64,000 nucleotides of DNA from an uncultured Clostridia bacterium (GTDB taxonomy: Bacteria; Bacillota; Clostridia; UBA1381), in the NCBI GenBank assembly GCA_944393255.1, contig CALXZP010000009.1, positions 62,001 through 126,000 of the forward strand, read 5' to 3'. The notes beneath the pieces were generated by a model. That model saw only the letters and a list, made by a program, of their open reading frames with translations, was not told where the DNA came from and made no database searches. Within the stretch, counting starts at the first letter, position 1, and the number at the start of each line of letters is the position of its first letter. This document shows, piece by piece, positions 18,770 through 29,352 of the stretch. The position numbers were made by a program, and so were the translations under genes.

Positions 18770-21700
18770 ATGATGAGATCAAAGAAACTTTTAAGCGCAT
18801 TTTCAGCATTTGCGATCTTTATGACCTCGCTCACAGCAGCGCCGGTAAGTGCCGGCGCTGCCGGTGAGGGTGAGGGCGATACAGTGGAGCTGTCGCCTGT
18901 ATATGATATGCAGCTGAGATATAATAACACGTCTCAGTCGGCAACAGGCGAAAAGATAGAGGTGCGTACAAATTGGGACACAGACGGAGGAGCGCTGGAT
19001 AATGATTTTGTCGGGGCTATGCGGTTTTCCATACCGGAAACTCCGGAGGGCAAGGAGCTGAGCGGCGTAAGTCTTAAGCTTGTTACAGAGCGTGTCAAGG
19101 ATAACAGCAATATCTATCTTTATTCCTTTAACCCGGGTGAGTGGAGCGAGGAGAAGATAAATTACAGCGATGTGGCTGACGCGGTAGCCGCGTCAAGGGA
19201 AACAGAGCCTATCGCGGGATTTAAAGCTGCGGGACAGTACGGCTGGGCGATGACCGATGCTGCGGAAAAAATAGATGAAGAGCACAGATCGCTTTCCGCA
19301 TGGACGAATAATATCGAGATACCCGCTGAGGCTGTTACGGCAGGCGAGAATTTTGATTTTATAATTTCACGCGACCAGGCAACTGATAATACAAATGCAG
19401 TCTGCTTCTATACAAAGGACAATACGGGAGCAAAGTGTAAGGTGCAGTTTGAAGAGTCGGGCGATGCGGCAGGCGACGGAATATATCCGATCGACGCGGA
19501 GCTTTTGAAGCCTGTACTGACGCTTACGTATAAGGACGCAGAGCAGGGGGAGCAGGGAGAAAAGAAGCTTGACCTGTCCGGCGCGGATATATACAGCTAC
19601 AAGATAGCAAGCAAGGATAAGCACGTTGTCACAAACGGCGGAACGGTAACGCTCACGGAAGCCGAAAAAAGCGAGAGCGTCAACGGCGGCGCGCTTACGG
19701 ACGGCAGTATTGATACGGTGTTCACCTCCGGGCAGTCCACAAATTTTGTGACGGTTATAGACCTCGGAGCTGCTGTTCAGGTGTCTAAGATAGTTGCGAA
19801 AAACGTTCACCAGTCAGCCATAATAGGCGTTGCGGGCGAGGGCGCCGACGATGCCAACGGCGTTATAACGGACAATTCGGTAACGCTGAAGCAGAACTGG
19901 GCAAGAATGAACAACAGCATAGCGCAAAATTTGACAGAAGCTGTGACTGCGGCGTACGGTCAGTCATATGCCGATGATGGATCCGATAAGGAAAACGCAT
20001 ATGACGAAGTATCGCTTTCGGGCGTTTTCGGCGGAGTGAGATATATAGTATTCGACGGCAACGGCTCAAGCTCAAAGTGCGCTGAGATAGAGGTGTACTA
20101 TACGGGCGAGCTTCCCACGCCGACCGCAACGGAAGATGTTTCCGCAAGTGCGACTGCAACGGCAACAGCCACTGCGACAGCTACTGCGACTGCTCCGGCG
20201 GCAGGGACTGAAAACCCGACAGCCGAACCGCTTCCGGAGGGTGCGGTAGCGATAAACGGCAGACCGTCAAACGTTGAAACAACACAAACAATAACTGTAG
20301 ATACACACGGCAACACGAGAGACGCAGCTTATACTAATAACGATAGTTCTATATGGTATATAGGAAACTATGATCTCTCAAAGATAGAGAGTATAGATAT
20401 GCGTCTCGGGCTTGTGGGACAATACACAGACGGAGCTCTTTCAGCATCTCCGCAGGTAAAGCTTGCATATATGCCGCTCGATGGATCGGAAATAGATAAA
20501 ACATACATTGAGAACAACAGTAAAACAATAAGAGATAAAAATAATCTGGTAGCCGCAGCAGGAGGACTTACCGAGCCTGAGAACGACAAAAATAACGGAC
20601 ATAAGTATCTCGGCGCACTCTACAGCGTAAACAGAGAAGGCGTCAGCGTGGACAGCGAGGGATACGCGGAATATCCGGGCGGTACGGCGATGGTCGATGC
20701 GAGCCTGTCGCAGGCTCTTACGGAAAAGGGCAGCGGAGAGGTGGCATTGTTCATATATGCGACAGCACAGAAATGCCGTGCGGTCATGGACTATGTTGTG
20801 ATAAAGGAAAAATCGGAGCAGCCTTCCGGTACTGCGACCGCAACTGCAACAGCGACAGCGACTGCAACGGCTACCGTACCTGCGACCGAGCCGGCGGATA
20901 ACACAGAGCAGCCGCTCAAGTATAACAGCTTTGACATGGAGAGAGCTTCGCTGTACAGATACAATATAGCAGCTAAAGACCAGCATACGCAGGCAGCAGG
21001 CGGCGAGGTGAATATCACGGACGCCACCAGGGAGACTATAACGAACAGAACTCTCATAGACGGCAATACCGATACGGTTTACACTTCCGGTCAGACGTCG
21101 AACTGTGCGGTTGTGATAGATCTCGGAGAAAGCATACCGATATCAAAGCTGGTCGTGAAGGGCGTAGCTTTAACGGCTATAATAGGCGTAGCCGGAGATG
21201 AGGACGGCGATGCTAACGGCACTGTGACGGAAACGAGCATAAAGCTGAAGCAGAACTGGGCAAGACTCAATAACAGTGCAACAAACAATCTCACAGATGC
21301 GATAGATGTGGAATACGGAACGAATGACGGCGTATACGATCAGGTAACGCTTACGGGCGCTTTCGGCGAGGCGAGATACGTTGTGTTTGACGGCAACGGC
21401 TCAAACACAAAGTGCGCTGAGATAGAGGTGTACTATGACGGAGAGCCTCTGCCGGATAAAACGCCTGCCGTAACGGAGCCTGCCGGTACGGAAACGACCG
21501 ATCCGAGCGGTTATCCCGAGGGCGCGATAGTTGTAAAGGATCGTCCCGCTTCATCGAATGCCGGAACTACAAGCGTTACTGTAAATACTGACGGCACAAA
21601 GCGCGACGCGGCATATACCACACAGACATCGGTATGGTATCTGGGAGAATACGACCTTGCAAACATTGACAGCATAGATATGCGCCTCGGGCTTGTAGGG

Positions 21701-24700
21701 CAGTATGACGGAGATATGCTTGTAGCGATGCCGCAGGTGAAGCTGGCGTATATGCCGCTTGACGGATCGGTAATAGATACTGCATATATAACCGAAAAGG
21801 ATAAGGAAATAAGAAACAGCGAGCACTTGCTTGCGACCGTTGAGGGACTTACAGAGCCGGAAGGCAATAATAAGAAAAACGGTCACCAGTATCTCGGAGC
21901 GCTCTATACTGTCGATGAGACCGGTGTGAGCGTAGACAGCGCAGGCTATGCGCAGTATCCCGGGGGTACAGCGGAGCTTGGTATCAGCTGTTCGCCTCTT
22001 AAGACGGACGCGGTGCAGGGAAAGGTAGCTCTGTTCATATATGCAGAGGCCGGCAGCAGACGTGCGGCTATAGACTATGTTGTAATAAACGAAAAGATAC
22101 TCATCCCCACAGAGCTGAAGATAGAAGGCGCTGACAGGTGGATCATACGCGACAATGTTGCGTCCGACTATGAGACCTCGATCGATGATTACAAGGCTGT
22201 GCTTATGAGCGATATAGGCACGGAGATGAATTTTGACGCAAACAGCGTTGTATGGTCGGTGAGCGGATCGGATCATATATCCATGAAATCCCCCGTCGGT
22301 GCGAACAGCGTAATGACGGCTCAGCAGAGCCTGCCGATAGGCGAAACAACTATCACGCTCACGGCGGAGTATGAGACCGAGGACGGTCAAACGCTCACGG
22401 CGGAAAAGACCATAACAGTTGAGAAGAGAGAATCGTCGGTTCCGAAAAGCATGACTGTTTCGGGAGCCGGTACTGTTTCAAGACTTGAATCGGAGCTGCC
22501 CTATACAGAGCAGTATACAGCGTCGGTGTTCGACCAGTTCGGAGCGCCTATGGAGGACGTTGTCATCGACTGGACTGTATCGGGTGAGAATACGGAAGGA
22601 TATTCGGTAAGCGAGGGAGCGCTCACGATAGGCGAAAATGCAAAGAGCGCGGTGCTTACAGTAAAGGCGGCAACAAGGCTCGATCCTTCGGTGAGTGCGG
22701 AGATACAGGTGGAAGTGACCATATCAAAATATCCGTCCACAATATATCCCGTTGCCGATGTTCTGTTCAGAACGGGCAACACAGACGCGAAAAATGTGAA
22801 CGGTCCGGATATCGAGATCAGGAACCATGTGGATTCCGACCGGGGCTTTTCAGGCGGTCTGAAATTTGATATAAGCACGATACGTACAGCGGTGGAGGAG
22901 GGATATCCTCTCAACTCAATAAGCATAAGGCTTACCACGAGGTCGTCAAAGAACAGCAAGCTCCTGCTAAAGCCGCTCTCGAACGACTGGGATGAATCAA
23001 ACCCGGTAACGAACTCGTTTGACAATAAGAGCGAGATCATCAGCGAGGCTGTAAACAGCGGCGAGGTAGTTGTAAAAACGGACGACGGAAGCGGCGTATT
23101 TACTCTTACGCGCGTTGCCGACAGAGCTATATACGACGGAGTAAGAGGCGATAACGAAACGCTTGCGGACTGGCAGACAAAGCTGGATATAACAGATTAC
23201 GTGCTCGGCTGGCTTGAGGAACATCCGGACGAGGATGAAATGAGCCTCCTGCTGATGCCGAATTATAACGGAACTGCTGCCAATATCATATTTACAAAGG
23301 ATATAGACGAAACATATACTAACTGGGGAGTCCTTACTGAGAAATTCCCGGAGCTGCTGGACGATCCGTCGGAGCTTTATCCGGCGATCATAGCAGATTA
23401 TGCGCAGGAGACCGTTACAATAGAGCAGTGGACTGATTCTGTTCCGATCCCGCTTACGGATACTCCGAACACATTTGAGCTTAAGGCTTCTCACTATGAT
23501 CCGTTTACGGATAATACCGACAGCGACATACTGTGGTCGATAAGAAGCTTTACCGATGACAGCGGTGCGGAGCTGCCGCAGACGGGTATAACGCTTGGCA
23601 GCGACGGTGTGCTCAGCGTGGCAAGCAGCGCTTCCGCAGGTACGGCGCTTATAAGAGCGGCGTCGGCGTCGAACAGTATCGTATATGCGGAAAAGACGGT
23701 GCGTGTAACAAAGCTTGCCGAACAGCTCGCAAACGGCTCGTTCGAGTATACCGATGACGCGACAATGCCGCTGAACTGGAGCTCATACGATCCGGCGATA
23801 GACGCGGGACATAACGGAGTTCAGCGATATGAGATGGATCAGTCGTCGGAAACGATGCTTTCCAATTTCTTAAAGACAAATGACGACGACGGATATCTGA
23901 GCGGTACGCACAGTGCTGAAGATCCCACGGGCGTATACGGAAACAAGACCGTAAGGCTCAACGGCGCTCACGGCATAACGAAGGATTACGAAGGAAGAAT
24001 ATACACAAACAACGCTGCAAACGGCGGCACTGACGGAGGTCCGGATCTCAGAGTCACATCGGGCGTTACATACTGGGTATCGCAGGATTATCACCTTGAT
24101 AATTTCTATCAGCTCAGCGATTCGTCGGCGGTAGGTCCGTATGTCGGCTATGAGGGCTTCCAGGGCAACACGGGAAAATCCTCTCAGCTCAGCGGCAACT
24201 GGTACATCAAGGACGGTACGGCGGCTGAAGCATATACTACAGACGGCTACGACACACTCGTAAAGCAGGTAACAATACCGCAGAATATAGACCGTCTCAG
24301 GATCAACTGGGGTCTTACGGGCTCGGAGGGAAGCATCTATCTCAGGAATTTCCGTATGGCTCCGCAGGGTATAGACAGCTCAAAAACGCCTGTGGACGGC
24401 GAAAATGAGCTCAAAGTTACCGGTGAGATGACATGGACCTCGGACGGCATAGCCGTTGCAGAGGGACGCAGCTATACATATAAGCTTTCGGCTCAGAACG
24501 AGGCGATGGCTGAGGCGCTCGTATCGTTCCTGTTCATGGACAGCAAGGGAAATACTCTGTCGGAGGAAAGAGTGGAGTTCAGTTCGCCTAACGTATGGGC
24601 TGAGAAGAGCGGCGAGATCACCGCTCCGAGCGGCGCGGCATATGCTCTCGTTCGTCTTGCCAACAGGACGGAAAGCGGAAGCGTATGGTACGATAACGTG

Positions 24701-26860
24701 ATATTCACGGAGACTTCCGATCCGGTAGCGACGTATGCAAAAATAACCGGAGGGAACGATCTGGTAGTAGTTCCGCTTTCGGGCGAGTCTGCAAATGAAT
24801 ACGTTTATACCGCAGAGCTTGCAGACCAGTATAACAATAAATACGAAGGCGGGATAGTATGGTCGCTCGGAGGAAGCTACAGCGGCATAACGATATCCCG
24901 GAGCGGTACGCTTACCGTAAGCAGTGATGCTGCCGATCAGAGCATAACGATAATCGCGGCGGCGGAGGAAAATCCGCTCGTAACTGCGGAAAAGCAGGTA
25001 ACAGCAGTTAAAAAGCCGTCCTCTGCCGGAGATGTAGAGCTTAAAAACGGCAGCTTTGCCGAAACTGACGAAAACGGACTTCCAGTAGGCTGGACGAATT
25101 CGGACAGGAACATATCGACCGCCAACAGCACCTTCGATTCGAGCGTGTCGGGCTGGAAGCTGAATTATACATCGTATACTTCGGCCGACACCTCGGCGTC
25201 CATCGAATGGGACGGCACTGTTGACCATACGGGCAACAGCGGCGGTTCGGCAAAGATATTCAATGCAGACAGAGCGCAGGGCTCAATGCAGATATCGCAG
25301 AATATAGATATTGTCGGAGGAGGAACATACGATCTCTCGCTGTGGGTAAAGACGGACAACGTTTCGAGCGATTCAAACGTTTACGCTACTCTGATATTCT
25401 ATGACGAGAACGGCTCTACTATAGAAGAGAACAAGCAGCTTCTTGTATACTATCCTACAGGAGGTTCAAACGGAGTCAATACATCTGACTGGACAAAGGT
25501 AAGCGGAACGGTATATGTAAATCCGCTGGCAGTAAAGCTCAGGATAGATATGCGCTACCGCGGCGGAGCCAATAACATAAACGGTACCGTGTGGTTCGAC
25601 GACCTTGAGATATCCAAGCAGGCGGAGCTTGATAATTCCGTTACCTATGAGGGAACGCCTTCGCTCTCGCTTCGCGGCTACGGAGCCGAGGATGCGGATG
25701 TGTCAAGAGGCTACGGCGAAAAGTGGGACAGCGATCCCATAACGGGAATAACGGCGGGCGCTTATTACGCATACAGCGTAAAAACGCAGAGCTTCAATGC
25801 GGACGAAGGCGCATATGTACTCGTTACATACTACGACTCGATGGGACGTTACCTGTCATCCGAGAGATCGAGCACAGTCAAGGGAACAAATGAAAGCTGG
25901 CAGGAGATAAGCGGAACGACCGCAGCGCCGCCCAATGCAGAGTATGCGGTAATGAGCCTGTGCATAGACGGCAAGGGTATCGTATGGTTTGCGGATGCGG
26001 ACTTTATACTCGGTGAAAAGCCGAATACTCCGGACGTTGACGGCGATGATAACCAAGGCGGCAGCGGCGGCGGAGGCACCGGCGGCGGTGGTACCGGCGG
26101 CGGCAGCGGAGCCGGCGGAGGCGCAGGAGCCGGAGGCGGCGGTTCCATGAGCGGCAATCAGTCGAACCAGGGCGGTACTATGGGCAACTTCAACACCGGA
26201 ACGGCCGATGATAATGATGATGTTATAGACGTTACCGGAAATCCTGACGCGCTGATACCGCAGCCAGATCCGTCATATTTCACACAGAATATGGACGTTA
26301 TAGGCGGCTTCAGAGATATCAAAAATGTAACATGGGCGCAGAAGGCGATAGTATCGCTCTCGTCTATAAACGTTATAAGCGGCAAGGAAGAGGGTCTCTT
26401 CTATCCGGACGACAATGTTACAAGAGCTGAATTTGTAAAGATACTTATCGGTGCGCTTGAGTATGCCGGCAGGATCGATACAGAGGGCAGCGCATGCTCG
26501 TTTGACGACGTGGCTGAGGATGCATGGTATTACACGCCTGTTGCGGCTGCCGTAAAGGCGGGCATAGTTCAGGGCGTTTCAGAGAGTGAGTTTGCTCCTG
26601 ACGCGAACATAACGAGACAGGATATGGCTGTTATGCTCGTCCGCGCGGCGAATGCAGCGGGGATAACCTTGTCAGAGGGAGCTCAGACCGTATTCAGCGA
26701 CGAGGCGGCGATATCAGACTATGCTTTGGAGGCTGTAAAGACGATGTCCGCAGCGGGTATAATAAACGGCTTTGACGACGGCGAATTCAAGCCGGCGGAC
26801 AATGCTACAAGAGCGCAGGCGGCAGTTGTCATATACAGAACAATGGGAGGAACTGATTAA
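18770..26860 (+). CDS. Giant (2696 aa) SLH-anchored multidomain carbohydrate-binding surface protein
   Basis: Secreted mosaic with no recognised catalytic domain. Order by residue: signal peptide 1-28; DNRLRE domain about 40-260; discoidin-like module 264-447; Thr-Ala linker; CBM-like module 490-683; second Thr-Ala linker; second discoidin-like module 714-890; second CBM-like module 914-1110; Ig-like (Big) domains about 1113-1318; second DNRLRE 1324-1545; Ig-like 1545-1647; CBM4/9-like modules between 1650 and 2425 with another Ig-like domain near 1985-2085; Gly-rich linker about 2424-2461; three SLH repeats about 2507-2694. The SLH repeats would fix it to the wall while the modules hold a glycan. 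Its stop overlaps the next start codon (TAATG), so the two are translationally coupled. Individual module families are judged by pattern only. Confidence 0.8.
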   Translation: MMRSKKLLSAFSAFAIFMTSLTAAPVSAGAAGEGEGDTVELSPVYDMQLRYNNTSQSATGEKIEVRTNWDTDGGALDNDFVGAMRFSIPETPEGKELSGVSLKLVTERVKDNSNIYLYSFNPGEWSEEKINYSDVADAVAASRETEPIAGFKAAGQYGWAMTDAAEKIDEEHRSLSAWTNNIEIPAEAVTAGENFDFIISRDQATDNTNAVCFYTKDNTGAKCKVQFEESGDAAGDGIYPIDAELLKPVLTLTYKDAEQGEQGEKKLDLSGADIYSYKIASKDKHVVTNGGTVTLTEAEKSESVNGGALTDGSIDTVFTSGQSTNFVTVIDLGAAVQVSKIVAKNVHQSAIIGVAGEGADDANGVITDNSVTLKQNWARMNNSIAQNLTEAVTAAYGQSYADDGSDKENAYDEVSLSGVFGGVRYIVFDGNGSSSKCAEIEVYYTGELPTPTATEDVSASATATATATATATATAPAAGTENPTAEPLPEGAVAINGRPSNVETTQTITVDTHGNTRDAAYTNNDSSIWYIGNYDLSKIESIDMRLGLVGQYTDGALSASPQVKLAYMPLDGSEIDKTYIENNSKTIRDKNNLVAAAGGLTEPENDKNNGHKYLGALYSVNREGVSVDSEGYAEYPGGTAMVDASLSQALTEKGSGEVALFIYATAQKCRAVMDYVVIKEKSEQPSGTATATATATATATATVPATEPADNTEQPLKYNSFDMERASLYRYNIAAKDQHTQAAGGEVNITDATRETITNRTLIDGNTDTVYTSGQTSNCAVVIDLGESIPISKLVVKGVALTAIIGVAGDEDGDANGTVTETSIKLKQNWARLNNSATNNLTDAIDVEYGTNDGVYDQVTLTGAFGEARYVVFDGNGSNTKCAEIEVYYDGEPLPDKTPAVTEPAGTETTDPSGYPEGAIVVKDRPASSNAGTTSVTVNTDGTKRDAAYTTQTSVWYLGEYDLANIDSIDMRLGLVGQYDGDMLVAMPQVKLAYMPLDGSVIDTAYITEKDKEIRNSEHLLATVEGLTEPEGNNKKNGHQYLGALYTVDETGVSVDSAGYAQYPGGTAELGISCSPLKTDAVQGKVALFIYAEAGSRRAAIDYVVINEKILIPTELKIEGADRWIIRDNVASDYETSIDDYKAVLMSDIGTEMNFDANSVVWSVSGSDHISMKSPVGANSVMTAQQSLPIGETTITLTAEYETEDGQTLTAEKTITVEKRESSVPKSMTVSGAGTVSRLESELPYTEQYTASVFDQFGAPMEDVVIDWTVSGENTEGYSVSEGALTIGENAKSAVLTVKAATRLDPSVSAEIQVEVTISKYPSTIYPVADVLFRTGNTDAKNVNGPDIEIRNHVDSDRGFSGGLKFDISTIRTAVEEGYPLNSISIRLTTRSSKNSKLLLKPLSNDWDESNPVTNSFDNKSEIISEAVNSGEVVVKTDDGSGVFTLTRVADRAIYDGVRGDNETLADWQTKLDITDYVLGWLEEHPDEDEMSLLLMPNYNGTAANIIFTKDIDETYTNWGVLTEKFPELLDDPSELYPAIIADYAQETVTIEQWTDSVPIPLTDTPNTFELKASHYDPFTDNTDSDILWSIRSFTDDSGAELPQTGITLGSDGVLSVASSASAGTALIRAASASNSIVYAEKTVRVTKLAEQLANGSFEYTDDATMPLNWSSYDPAIDAGHNGVQRYEMDQSSETMLSNFLKTNDDDGYLSGTHSAEDPTGVYGNKTVRLNGAHGITKDYEGRIYTNNAANGGTDGGPDLRVTSGVTYWVSQDYHLDNFYQLSDSSAVGPYVGYEGFQGNTGKSSQLSGNWYIKDGTAAEAYTTDGYDTLVKQVTIPQNIDRLRINWGLTGSEGSIYLRNFRMAPQGIDSSKTPVDGENELKVTGEMTWTSDGIAVAEGRSYTYKLSAQNEAMAEALVSFLFMDSKGNTLSEERVEFSSPNVWAEKSGEITAPSGAAYALVRLANRTESGSVWYDNVIFTETSDPVATYAKITGGNDLVVVPLSGESANEYVYTAELADQYNNKYEGGIVWSLGGSYSGITISRSGTLTVSSDAADQSITIIAAAEENPLVTAEKQVTAVKKPSSAGDVELKNGSFAETDENGLPVGWTNSDRNISTANSTFDSSVSGWKLNYTSYTSADTSASIEWDGTVDHTGNSGGSAKIFNADRAQGSMQISQNIDIVGGGTYDLSLWVKTDNVSSDSNVYATLIFYDENGSTIEENKQLLVYYPTGGSNGVNTSDWTKVSGTVYVNPLAVKLRIDMRYRGGANNINGTVWFDDLEISKQAELDNSVTYEGTPSLSLRGYGAEDADVSRGYGEKWDSDPITGITAGAYYAYSVKTQSFNADEGAYVLVTYYDSMGRYLSSERSSTVKGTNESWQEISGTTAAPPNAEYAVMSLCIDGKGIVWFADADFILGEKPNTPDVDGDDNQGGSGGGGTGGGGTGGGSGAGGGAGAGGGGSMSGNQSNQGGTMGNFNTGTADDNDDVIDVTGNPDALIPQPDPSYFTQNMDVIGGFRDIKNVTWAQKAIVSLSSINVISGKEEGLFYPDDNVTRAEFVKILIGALEYAGRIDTEGSACSFDDVAEDAWYYTPVAAAVKAGIVQGVSESEFAPDANITRQDMAVMLVRAANAAGITLSEGAQTVFSDEAAISDYALEAVKTMSAAGIINGFDDGEFKPADNATRAQAAVVIYRTMGGTD
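20145..20200 (+). repeat. Thr-Ala dipeptide repeat linker (first)
   Basis: The DNA repeats ACN-GCN codons (about eight Thr-Ala pairs, then Ala-Pro). It encodes a flexible linker between the discoidin-like and CBM-like modules and may vary in length. Confidence 0.7.
20830..20877 (+). repeat. Thr-Ala dipeptide repeat linker (second)
   Basis: A second run of alternating Thr and Ala codons joins the first module pair to its duplicate. It probably serves as a flexible, glycosylatable spacer. Confidence 0.7.
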
Positions 26861-29343
26861 TGAAAAACAAGCTAACAGCTCTTATAATGACGCTTGCGGT
26901 GCTTATCGGGACATTTGTCCCGATAGGCGGCGTACAGGCGGCGCAGGGCATTAATCATGAGCGCGAGGTCAGTCTTATGGCTGCTCTGGGTATAGTTACA
27001 GGATACCCGGACAATTATAAGGCGGACGCGGCTGTTACCGGAGCGGACTTTGTGACCTATGCAAACCGGGCTGTCGGCGCGGTCGTACAGAACGCGCCGG
27101 AGGCTGCCGGGGCGTACGGTCTCGGTGACGGCAGCGCGCAGATAACAGTAGCTCAGGCGGTGGATGTTATCTTTGCGCTTACGGGCTATACGCAGATAGC
27201 TCAGGCCCGCGGCGGCGACGGCTATACATACGCTATGTCGAACGGCGTGCTCAGCGGAGTGAGCCATGCGGATAAAAACGCCGGTCTTACCGCCGAGGGA
27301 GCTATCATGCTCATATATAACGCTCTCGATATGAAAGCGGTGGAATTCACGATCAAGGGCTATACCTTCTTGGATAAGACCGTTATGGAGGATAAGCTCA
27401 GAGTTTACAGCAGCAAGGGTATCGTAACGGCTAATCCCGAGACCTCGCTTACGGGATATGAGCCGGCAGGGCTCAACATGGTCAGGATAGACAATACGTT
27501 ATACAGCGTTGGCAGGACTGCTGCTGCGGATCTTCTCGGCTATAATGTTGAGTTCTATTATATGGACGATAAGAACAGCGGCGAGCTGGTCGTAAAATGG
27601 ATAGAGGTGCGCAATACAGGTACCGCGTCGGTAGTTATATACGGCTGCGATATCGACAGCATCGATGGAAGGAGCATAACCTATTATAATTCTTCCGATG
27701 CGAGAAGAACGGTCACCATTGATCAGAACGCCGACATAATATACAACGGCGTGCGTACAAACGAGCTTTCAGCGGAGGCGATGAGCTCTCTGACGAGTGA
27801 AACGGTACTTATAAACAACGGAACATCGGGCGGATATAATGTAGTTATCATAAACGACTATGAATACTATATGGTAGACGCGTACTCTTCGGACACGGGT
27901 CTGGTGAACGACTACAGCGCCAATAAGAGCCTGAGCCTCAAGGAGTCGGATTACCATGTGATGCGCATCACAATGGACGGGGCGAGCGTGTCCGCAAGCA
28001 GCATAATGGCCGGTCAGGTGCTGGCAGTAGCTGTGAGCAAGGACGGCACGGTGCTCCATGCGGAGATACATACCGGTTCCGTGACGGGCGAGATATCGTC
28101 ATACAGCGCCGATATGGTAGTGATAGGCGGAGCTCAGTATTATATCTCACCGGCATATGAGGGTGACCAGCTCAAGCTCGGCAGAACCGGTACATTTTAT
28201 TTTGACAGGCTCGGCAAGATAGTGCGTTCGAGCGTAAGCAGAGGTCAGAGCTCACAGTACGGATATCTGATGAACTTCTATTCGGACAGCGACGGGTATT
28301 CCGACTATATGGCAAAGATCCTCACGGCGGAGGGCGGAGTTAAGACCTTTGAGGTCAAAAACAGCCTCTCATTCAACGGTTCAAAGAAGAGCGCTCACGA
28401 TGCGGCAACGCTGATGTGGAACGGTCAGAACTATCATCAGCTCATAACATATACGCTGAATGAAAGCAATGAGCTGTCGTCAATAAAAACGGCGGATGAG
28501 AGATATATAGGCGTGGACGAGGAAAATATAGACGCGTTCACCATCAACTACAGAGGTACCGGAAGATACAGAAAAAACAATATGTGCTTCAATTCAAAGT
28601 ACCTTATAGACGGAACAACGCCTATATTCCTTATCCCGTACAACGGCGAGGAGGACGAATACTCGGTACAGAACAGCTCGTATCTCACGAACGGATGGAC
28701 ATATAATATATCCGTATACGATATCGACAGCTATATGTACGCTTCGGCTGTAGTGATACATGAGAACATCATTGAGCCGGAAACGCTCAGGTCAAAGCGT
28801 TCTTTCATAGTTTCAAAAGTCGTTGAGGCCGTTGACGAGGACGGAGACGTCGGAGTTATGATCGAGGGCTATCAGCAGGGCTCGAAGGTATCGTATATGC
28901 TCGATAACTCGGATATGCTTGATAACAGGGGTCAGGTTCGCGCTGCGGAGCTTAAGACCGGCGATGTGCTCCAGATAGGGGTCAATACTAAGAACAAGAT
29001 AAACGCAGTTCAGCTGCTTTACAGATCCGGTACTGATACGCTGAGCATAGCGTCCGGAACGTCCAACATAAATGAATACTGGGAGGGCGGCACCGCAACG
29101 TTCCCGGATCTTTGGGTGAGCAAGGGCGTTGTTACCGACAGATCGACAGACGTTATCCTCGTTGACAGCGACGGTGATGATACGGTGGTTTCAAAGAAAG
29201 CGCACAAGCTCGGAAGCGTTACGACATATCTGTACGAGGACGGAAAGCTCAGTGTTTCGAGCAAGAACGACATCGCGGTAGGCGATAATGTTTATGTTCA
29301 TGAATACCAGGGCAATGTACAGGAAATAATAATAGTTAGATAA
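26860..29343 (+). CDS. Secreted SLH-like, beta-rich surface protein of unknown function
   Basis: 827 aa with a signal peptide (about 1-27, ending GGVQA). Residues 30-165 look like degenerate SLH repeats (MAALGIVTGYPDNYKADAAVTGADFVTYANRA; then MSNGVLSGVSHADKNAGLTAEGAIMLIYNALD). The remaining 650 residues are rich in Tyr, Asp, Ser and short beta strands, with repeated V-I-x-G/D-S-Y patterns and no catalytic motif I recognise. Its ATG overlaps the stop of the 2696-aa gene (TAATG), so the two are translationally coupled and may be made in balanced amounts. It closes the operon and is followed by a strong terminator. It may form part of the surface layer or a scaffold; that is inference. Confidence 0.6.
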   Translation: MKNKLTALIMTLAVLIGTFVPIGGVQAAQGINHEREVSLMAALGIVTGYPDNYKADAAVTGADFVTYANRAVGAVVQNAPEAAGAYGLGDGSAQITVAQAVDVIFALTGYTQIAQARGGDGYTYAMSNGVLSGVSHADKNAGLTAEGAIMLIYNALDMKAVEFTIKGYTFLDKTVMEDKLRVYSSKGIVTANPETSLTGYEPAGLNMVRIDNTLYSVGRTAAADLLGYNVEFYYMDDKNSGELVVKWIEVRNTGTASVVIYGCDIDSIDGRSITYYNSSDARRTVTIDQNADIIYNGVRTNELSAEAMSSLTSETVLINNGTSGGYNVVIINDYEYYMVDAYSSDTGLVNDYSANKSLSLKESDYHVMRITMDGASVSASSIMAGQVLAVAVSKDGTVLHAEIHTGSVTGEISSYSADMVVIGGAQYYISPAYEGDQLKLGRTGTFYFDRLGKIVRSSVSRGQSSQYGYLMNFYSDSDGYSDYMAKILTAEGGVKTFEVKNSLSFNGSKKSAHDAATLMWNGQNYHQLITYTLNESNELSSIKTADERYIGVDEENIDAFTINYRGTGRYRKNNMCFNSKYLIDGTTPIFLIPYNGEEDEYSVQNSSYLTNGWTYNISVYDIDSYMYASAVVIHENIIEPETLRSKRSFIVSKVVEAVDEDGDVGVMIEGYQQGSKVSYMLDNSDMLDNRGQVRAAELKTGDVLQIGVNTKNKINAVQLLYRSGTDTLSIASGTSNINEYWEGGTATFPDLWVSKGVVTDRSTDVILVDSDGDDTVVSKKAHKLGSVTTYLYEDGKLSVSSKNDIAVGDNVYVHEYQGNVQEIIIVR

Positions 29344-29352
29344 CAATGAAAG

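Larger units (their letters stand above)
19566..22105 (+). repeat. Tandem internal duplication of a discoidin + CBM-like module pair
   Basis: Within the giant gene, the pair encoded at about 19566-20820 is repeated at about 20910-22105. Matching landmarks are LKQNWAR, VVFDGNGS (first copy IVFDGNGS), KCAEIEVYY, DMRLGLVGQY and KLAYMPLDGS. The two copies differ enough to be an old duplication. In the second copy the Thr-Ala linker between the two modules is missing. Confidence 0.8.

Noticed and set aside
20145..20877. Short repeated ACN-GCN units considered as a CRISPR-like or satellite array
   Set aside because: They are in frame and encode Thr-Ala linkers of a surface protein; there are no spacers.
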